From contig JAJAGP010000080.1 in the NCBI GenBank assembly GCA_025084515.1, positions 750,703 through 814,702 of the forward strand: DNA of 64,000 nt, read 5' to 3'. Origin of the DNA: Ancistrus triradiatus (lineage: Eukaryota; Chordata; Actinopteri; Siluriformes; Loricariidae). Positions 57,809 to 64,000 of this stretch are shown here, in pieces. A program made the translations under genes and the position numbers. The notes under the pieces are model-generated. The model saw nothing but the letters and a program-made list of their open reading frames with translations. It did not search any database and was not told where the DNA came from. Every line of letters starts with the position of its first letter. Position 1 is the stretch's first letter.

Positions 57809-57935
57809 AAACTCATTTAGCAGACGTCCTTATCCACAGCGGCTAACATCTGAGCCTTACACTGGTGTCGGTTTGGTGGAGCCGGGATTTGACCTCACAA
57901 CCTTTTGATCTGTAGTCCACGATTTAACCCGGTGA
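57809..57935 (-). repeat. degenerate tRNA-derived SINE
   Basis: CATTTAGCAGACGTCCTTAT and GGGATTTGACCTCACAACCT, with TTTAACCCGGTG, are the family seen at 26-219, diverged. Confidence 0.6.
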
Positions 57936-58034
57936 TCATGTGTAAACTGCCCTTGTATAAAATGTCAAAAAAAGGCATCGTCAGGGTTTGTACCCAAGAT
58001 CTTCAGATGATGGGGCAAAATCTTTCCTATTGTG

Positions 58035-58805
58035 CCACTTAAGAGTCACCTTGGTTCTTATCGGTTGCTCGGTACTCTTCGCAGTTGCTTAAACTTGTAT
58101 GAGTCGAGCTCTGTGACTGGTTTCACTCGATTCACGATTCAGTACACAGTGATCAGATTCACAATAGCTGTTTATCGTGTTTCTCTTTATTTTTACATCT
58201 ACAGTACTATATTCTTAGTGCAAATAAGTCTCCATGGATCCTAAAAAGGTTCGTTTACAAGAGCCGGAATTGAATGCTCCAGAACACAGTTAGAAACTAG
58301 AGTAAGTGTTTTGAACTTTCAATCCATTACTCGCTAAATTAATGAGATTTTTCAACACTTTACAAAATAAGCGTTGCCTTAATGATTTTGCCCAACTGTA
58401 GGTTAACATAAGTGTTTGAAACATTAACTTACTTATCATTACTTGATGATAAGTATCATGAGGCGGAATCTCCATCTACAGGCGACATAATGTAACTGCA
58501 GTCATTTAAGGTAGACCGGAAAATGCGAATAAGAAGCCAACTTCAGCCTCGACTCCACTATGATACATCAAACACTCATTAACTTTAACTAATTTAACTG
58601 TAACTTCGTAAATCAGGGAGCACCTGTACAATACAACTCCATTAATGCATGTAACACCTTATACAGTGTGGATTTTCGGGGGGTCTGGAACGAATTAATT
58701 CAATTTACATTATTCCTTAAGGGACAAATTTGCTCATTACTCGTCATTTTCGGTTCTCGACAAGCCTTCGGGAACGAATTAACAACGAGAACCAAGGTAC
58801 CATTG
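58035..58805 (+). mobile_element. long MITE with GGTACC ends, copy D
   Basis: The left CACCTTGGTTCTTATCGGTT is roughly inverted to the right GAGAACCAAGGTACCATTGT. The interior shares ATACAACTCCATTAATGCAT and TTCAATTTACATTATTCCTT with copies A to C. It is about 770 bp and the most complete plus-oriented copy. Confidence 0.8.
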
Positions 58806-58969
58806 TGAAAATAAACTAAATGAAGTATCATGACTCGGTTTAACTGTGGCCGATAAACCGGGCACTGCCACCTTCAGGGACATGGTGCAAACTGTAGAGG
58901 AGCAGTGTTTCTGATAAACTACAGATTCCAATCAACAGCCATCTGGGAGCAAACACCAAGTGTGAGAGG

Positions 58970-59019
<50 letters not shown>
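58970..59019. repeat. (CA)n microsatellite
   Basis: About 25 uninterrupted CA units. Confidence 0.97.
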
Positions 59020-59204
59020 CCTCAGCTGTTCAGTGACTAATAACGGCACGAGTGTATAATTGGAGCGCCGCCAAAGAGAGATATTACAGATAAGAGGTCC
59101 TTGTGATCGCGCCTCCGACCCCGACGCAGGGCCCAATCCTCGACTTACAAAAGCTTTCATTACCTTCTGACTGAGTGAATGATCTCCCTCTTTAGCCCGC
59201 AACC

Positions 59205-59515
59205 CCCCTCCCCTCCCCTGCTCCCTCTCTCATTAGTGCTCATTTCAGAACTGCCTGACTGGAGAGCCAGCGCTGATTGCATTAATATTCATGACAATAA
59301 TTAGTACATGTATTATGGGTCACTGAATATTCATGCTATTAGTTTGGTCCTCCTCGAGCCGTGTGCGCGCGCAGGGTGTTTAATATTCCTCCGGGGGTTT
59401 TGCGAGATGTTCAGTTTTAGCACAAACAGTACAGGCTCTCATTTCATCATAATCCACCATCATTTATGTCACTTCAAAGCTCTTTTCACTAATATAGCTC
59501 TAAACAGATATTTGG
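59205..59515. promoter_or_regulatory. candidate conserved non-coding element
   Basis: It is unique and repeat-free, with GCATTAATATTCATGACAAT, AATTAGTACATGTATTATGG and GAATATTCATGCTATTAGTT. Dense ATTA and octamer-like ATTCAT motifs make it one of the best enhancer-like segments here. Confidence 0.35.
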
Positions 59516-59712
59516 GTTAATTGAATGCACCCGTACAGAACGGTGGACGGTTATGAACAAAGACGTTCGACTAATTGAATACACCTTCATTGAGTTTAAT
59601 ACAGTCACAAACAGGTTTTTGGGTTAAATGAACACACCGGCGCTGAATTTTTAAAACATTTTAAACATATGTTTTGTTTGAACGCATCTGTGCTGGACTT
59701 AATATTGTTAAC

Positions 59713-59884
59713 TTACATTTACAGCATTTAGCAGACTTACAACTGATTCAGTCTTACAATCCAAGCAATTGTGGGTTAAGGGCCTTGCTCAAGGACCCAA
59801 CAGTGGCAGCTTGGCAGACATAGGATTTGAACCCTGGACCTTCTGGTCCATAGTCCACTACCTTAACCACTAGGCTACCACAGT
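59713..59884 (-). repeat. tRNA-derived SINE, copy 4
   Basis: TTACATTTACAGCATTTAGC to CCACTAGGCTACCACAGT. It lacks about 15 nt of the GCCCTTATCCAGGGC part. Confidence 0.8.
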
Positions 59885-60595
59885 GACTTTTTGAAAGTTT
59901 TTATCAATTAAATTCACTTTCACTGAACTAAACCACAGTTCTAAACAGCATTTTTGGTTGCTTGAACAGATCTCTAAATTGACAACAGTTAAACAGTTCT
60001 AAACAGAATTTGTAGTTACTTGAAGACATCACTAATTTGAACACAGTTCAAGTACCTTCACTGAACTGAAAACAGTTCTAAGCAGCTGTTTGGTTTATTG
60101 AAAACACATACGCTAAATAGCACAGTTCTTAACAGATTCTTGAAGTTAGCCTACCCTGAAAAAATTGAACATGGTTTAAGTGAAAACAGTGACTGCATTA
60201 AAGAAAGTAAAAAGGGTATTGGTAGAAAGGAAGAAACCTTGGGACTCAAAAAGGGACCCACCTCTATGGGCAGCCTAGACTTTATATGTAACAAATAAAC
60301 GTATTAAATAATAAGTTTATAGTAATAGTTTAAATACTTAAAAGCTAAATACAAAAATTCAAACAGAGAGCATATTTTATGAGCTTAAATACAATCAACT
60401 AATATACAGGGGCAATCATAAATCAAAGAGAATACCATTATGGAGAGGATAATAAAACATAATACACAATATAAGACATAAGTGTATATCATAAACATAA
60501 CTATGAGTATCGGCATTATTTAGTCCAGTTCAGTCTACTCTCTATAACTACTAATAACACAACTCCTAATAATAACACCACTATTACTGCCTTAC
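59885..60595. other. intron next to exon A
   Basis: Contains a repeated phrase, GTTCTAAACAG followed by TTT and GTT (59940, 59998, 60072), suggesting a loose tandem array, and a repeat fragment at 60215-60300. No gene. Confidence 0.45.
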
Positions 60596-60761
60596 CTGGA
60601 GCTTGTGCCAACTGTAAGTTGCTCATGTCCTTAGCGAGGCCGTTGGTTTTGGGGCCGGGCGCTGCACAGGTTGAGATGGCCCTTGGGGGTCTTTTCCCTG
60701 GAACCTTGACCGTAGTGCGCAGCAGGTCGATCTCTTTGCCGTGCACATTCTGCATGTAATC
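60596..60761 (-). CDS. agap1: agap1 coding exon A (PH domain, first visible part)
   Basis: This is the most upstream agap1 exon in the window and supplies residues 1-55 of the visible 474-residue fragment. It begins in phase 0 after a TTCTGCAG acceptor with DYMQNVHGKEIDLLRTTVKV and continues into KRPPRA and KTNGLAKDMSNLQLAQAP. It ends with one base of a Gly codon before a GTAAGG donor. YMQNVHGKEIDLL is the middle of the AGAP-family PH domain, which is split by a long insertion. The preceding PH strands and the GTPase-like domain are not found before 64000 and should lie further right. AGAP1 is a GAP for Arf1/Arf5 that acts with AP-3 on endosomes (known for the family). The match is closer to AGAP1 than to AGAP2 or AGAP3 as I remember them. 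Confidence 0.93.
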
Positions 60762-60827
60762 CTGCAGAACAGCAGCAACGAGAGATGCTTTCAAAAATCA
60801 ACCTTAGAGCATATAACAGTACTATAA

Positions 60828-61625
60828 GCACACAAATTTCTCTCTCCATCATTGTGGGGACCTTTCATTGACGTAATGATTACTGTAGCTAAGTAATACT
60901 GCACCTACACCTAAACTTAATCTCAGTAATATACCGTATTTTCCGGGTTATAAAGCGCACCGGGTTATAAAGCGCGATATCAACGATCGACTGCTAACGG
61001 ATCTAAGTCCCGTCGGAAGCTCAGTTTGGTCTTTACCTGGCGCAGGGCGTCTTCTTGCTTCCTCCACTTCCGTATCATTGATTTGTTAATATTGAATTCT
61101 CTCGCAGCTGCTCTATGTCCATGTTGTACTGCGTGACTGATAGCGTTGAGTTTGAAATCCGCTTCGAAAATGAATGAATGAATGCACGTACCCTAATGCT
61201 GAAGCACATACCGTATTACTCTGCGATGTTTCCTGACTACGGTTGCCATAAGCTTCGTAACCTACCAACACCGTGCTAAAACACTTTGACAGATTTCTGA
61301 GTGCCGTGTACCATCTACAATCGGTTCTAGGTCAGAAGGCTCAACCAGAATTAATTCATACATTAGACGCACCGCATTTAAAGGCGCACTGTCGATTTTT
61401 GAGAAAATTAAAGGATTTTAAGTGCGCCTTATGGTCCGAAAAATACGGTAAAGCAAATCCTTTGACTCCTTTGGTTTTTCAAAAGAAAGTTCGTTTTTGT
61501 AAAAAAAGGCATCTTCCTCTTGGGGACCAGCAAAATATCCGCACAATATAAAAAATGTCAGCGCTCTCTATCATTGTGGGGACATTTGGTCCCCACTATG
61601 TAATTTATACATGGTACACACTCTC
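60828..61625. mobile_element. MITE, copy 2, split by a pogo-type MITE
   Basis: ATTGTGGGGACCTTTCATTG and CGTAATGATTACTGTAGCTA at the left, and CTTGGGGACCAGCAAAATAT with ATTGTGGGGACATTTGGTCC at the right, belong to the element at 15225-15640. The element at 60934-61448 sits between them. Confidence 0.65.
60934..61448 (-). mobile_element. pogo-type MITE with a transposase N-terminal remnant
   Basis: The ends CCGTATTTTCCGGGTTATAA and TATGGTCCGAAAAATACGG are inverted repeats bounded by TA. On the minus strand at about 61170-61040 it still reads ADFKLNAISHAVQHGHRAAA then REFNINKSMIRKWRKQEDAL. This is the HTH (BrkDBD/CENP-B-like) start of a pogo-family transposase. The catalytic part is absent. Confidence 0.85.
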
Positions 61626-61639
61626 AGATTGGCACTGAT

Positions 61640-61800
61640 CCGGAGACTGTCATGTCATGTCATGTTCTCAGGCTAGGGGTCGCCAGTGCAGTGCCCGCAT
61701 CTGGCCTCCCATCCCTCAGACATGCCTAATCAGGCCTGTGTAGCCACTCACTGCTGGTACTCAAACCCGGGTCACTGTGCCACCGGAGCGCCTGCTTTAT
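61640..61800 (-). repeat. SINE-like repeat, second tRNA-like family
   Basis: On the minus strand GCTCCGGTGGCACAGTGACC is A-box-like and CCGGGTTTGAGTACCAGCAG B-box-like. It differs in sequence from the family at 26-219. Confidence 0.5.
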
Positions 61801-62019
61801 ATACGCTTATGGAGTTAACAGGCTCAATTCAGGGAAATTTCACATAGTGTTAATGAAACACTATAGGATTCAGGCCTATTGATCAAATATAACAATTACA
61901 TCCACCGAGAGAAAACTACACCACACACACACACTCACACAGAGCCTTCTCCAGCGGTGTGTGCCGGGCAGGGGGCCCGTGTGCTGCGTGTGGCTTTGCT
62001 CGCTTCGATGATAAAAGTT
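61801..62019. other. intron, nothing recognised
   Basis: Short CA run at 61922-61934; no gene. Confidence 0.4.
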
Positions 62020-62930
62020 CCCCGATGCTAATGGGGATGCAATTACCAGCGGCAAGCTGTTGGCCCGCCGCTCCTGAAGGGCTCTCCTGTGGCTTGTTAA
62101 GCCGCATCGAGAGCGCTTGGCTTTGAATTGCCCTTTTGTAGGCGTCCGCCGAGGGACAGAAACAGCACTCGACAGCTCGCCGCACACACCAACACACACA
62201 CAGACGAAGCGCTCTCCGACTGGCAGTTGGCCAAAGCAAGAGCGCCACGGGTGGCCTCCAGATAAAAAGCATGAACGATGTGGTCAGGGCCTTTGCAGCG
62301 TTTGTGTTAACAAAATACCTAATTCGACTAAGGGGGCCAAAAGTATTAAGTCCATACAGTGGGAACGCTCGCGAGCCATCGAGCAACACGTCTGTGTCAC
62401 ATCAAGGCCGAGCATGCTGGGAACAATCCGTGTAACCGAGTGTAACTAACGCCTGGTGTTAAACAGACAAGCACTTGAGGGATTTATGGATTAGAAGGTC
62501 TTTCATCTGGAGTGTCTGAGTAACCGAATCGGACAAAAATGATCATCCGAAGTCACGGCGAGACAGATGTGATTAAATCCGGCGCTCTCCAGAGACGAAT
62601 ACATTACGCTCTGCGGTGGGATTAGCTAAATACACGTGTTCGACACGACGCACAAAAGAGCGACGTCGGTCTTAATTGGTACCAACGAACAAATGCCCGT
62701 TAGCTGTTTCGACCGCGCGTTTCCTCCAGGACTGACGTGTTTTGGTGCTAATTACTTCGCATCTATTGCCATCTACTTAATTAGCTGCATTAATGTGATT
62801 TTTTTTATGTAGTCGAGCAATTAGGAGGCCTGATTGAGTTTCATTCTATTAGGCTCTACAAACATTTTAATTGAAGCCTACATTGCAGAGGCCTGGTGCT
62901 AACAGGAACCTGTTCACAGCCACCATCTGC
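62020..62930. promoter_or_regulatory. candidate conserved non-coding element cluster
   Basis: About 0.9 kb of unique sequence. The right part, 62740-62900, has GGTGCTAATTACTTCGCATC, TACTTAATTAGCTGCATTAA, CGAGCAATTAGGAGGCCTGA and AACATTTTAATTGAAGCC. No frame resembles a protein. It is the strongest enhancer-like segment in the window by composition. Confidence 0.35.
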
Positions 62931-62934
62931 CCCT

Positions 62935-64000
62935 CCCTCTAGCCAGGTGTCCCAAAATCCCAAAATCTATCTGCATCCATCCAACCATTCCATCCATCCC
63001 TCCCTCCTCTCCTCCGTTCCACATCAGCATTGATTTCTTCCCTCCCTTCGTTCCATTAATCCCTTCCATCCATCCATCCATCCATTTCATTCCCGTCTAC
63101 ATTTGAGCTATTCCTCCAGCCATTCTTTTTATTTCTCCTTCAGATCAATCACCGTCTTTATTCCATCCATCGATCCCTCTAAGAACTCAATTCCATAAAT
63201 CCATACGTTCAACCACTCATCCATCAGTCAATCCACTTTATTTCCTTCAATCCATACGTCCCAAAATCTACCTATTCATCCATCCCTCCATCCAACACTG
63301 CATCCATCCTACTCTCCAATCTAACCCACCATTCCATCCATTCAATGGAAGCTATCCCTCTGTTCAATCTCAGCATTTACTTCTTCCATCCCTTCAGTCA
63401 ATCAATCCCTTCCTTCCACTGTTCCATCTATTCCTCCATCCATTCTATTCCATACATACGGTCCATCCAGTTTTCATGTCATCCACTCATGTCATAGATC
63501 TCATAATTCTATCCACCCATCCCGTCATCTACCTAACACTCCACACCTCCATTTCATGAATCCCCGTCACCCCATCCCTTATTTCTGTCCATCCCATGAT
63601 CAATTTACGTATCCATTTCTCCATTCCTTCCATTCCATCCACCCATTTATCCATCCAATTCTCCATTTCTTCCAGCCATCCATCTGTCCATCCAATGGCC
63701 AAAATCCATGGTTCCATAAGCCATTCCATCCATCCTACCAATTCCTTTTCCTCGCACCATCACCCCTGCATTCCAACCATCTTTGCAATCCAGTCTTTCA
63801 TTTGACCCCAACATTCCATCCATCCTTACATATACCCATTAATATTTTCCTTCTGCCCCTTCCATCCATTGATCCACCCCCTTCAACATCACCATTCCAT
63901 CCAACCATCCATCCATCTGTTTCAACATTCCATCCTTCCCTCTATTCTGTTCAGCCTAACAGTCATTCATTCCTCCATTGCATCTCACCACTCCATCCTC
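62935..64000. repeat. degenerate (CCAT)n array reaching the window end
   Basis: More than 1 kb of imperfect CATCCATTCCATCC-type tetranucleotide sequence, with perfect runs such as that at 63067-63086. The open frames inside are products of the repeat. Confidence 0.93.

Noticed and set aside
61034..61173. HTH coding segment as a host gene exon
   Set aside because: It lies wholly between the inverted ends of a pogo-type MITE and has no flanking splice sites that I can support.
63529..63805. Frames rich in Trp/Met/Gly or Ser/Ile/His near the window end
   Set aside because: Translation of the degenerate CCAT repeat.
61001..64000. Upstream agap1 exon with the start of the PH domain
   Set aside because: Looked for the expected Lys-rich first PH strands on the minus strand and found none; it should lie beyond 64000.

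Overview
The window is vertebrate genomic DNA, almost certainly from a teleost fish and probably an otophysan (catfish/characin-like). The evidence is split coding exons with GT..AG junctions, repeated Tc1-like transposons with TA target sites, tRNA-derived SINEs, many teleost-type MITEs, and (CA)n/(TG)n microsatellites. There are no bacterial operons, CRISPR arrays, phage genes or rRNA genes. The species cannot be fixed from the sequence alone.

One host gene is present: the 3' part of agap1 (ArfGAP with GTPase, ankyrin repeat and PH domains), on the minus strand. Eight coding exons run from 60761 down to the stop codon at 13363-13365. Splice phases agree at every junction, and the exons total 1425 nt (474 residues plus stop). 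In order they encode part of the split PH domain, two 162-nt exons of Ser-rich/basic linker, the PH C-terminal half, a complete ArfGAP zinc finger with arginine finger, and the ankyrin repeats with the C-terminal tail. The GTPase-like domain and PH start must lie beyond 64000. A 3'UTR of about 5.5 kb probably ends at a poly(A) signal at 7818-7823.

Layout: 1-7.7 kb is downstream flank full of SINEs, Tc1 copies and MITEs. 7.8-13.4 kb is the probable 3'UTR, with two copies of a duplicated repeat block. 13.4-60.8 kb is coding exons separated by large introns. These hold decayed Tc1-like elements (16.5, 27.3, 42.1, 54.6, 55.2 kb), four copies of a long MITE whose ends contain GGTACC (19.2, 33.2, 44.7, 58.0 kb), a 1.8-kb minisatellite with a 39-bp unit (21.3-23.1 kb), a 40-45-bp minisatellite (44.5-45.7 kb) and AT-rich arrays (46.2-50.5 kb). 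60.8-64 kb is further intron with a nested pogo-type MITE and a degenerate CCAT array running off the end.

Several repeat-free stretches rich in TAATTA/TTAAT motifs look like conserved non-coding elements. In other vertebrates AGAP1 lies next to the homeobox gene GBX2, so these could be long-range enhancers, but that is inference. I found no novel multi-gene system. The most unusual items are repeat structures: a truncated Tc1 end flanked by perfect 32-bp direct repeats, the higher-order 39-bp minisatellite, and nested MITEs, one of which still carries a readable HTH coding segment.
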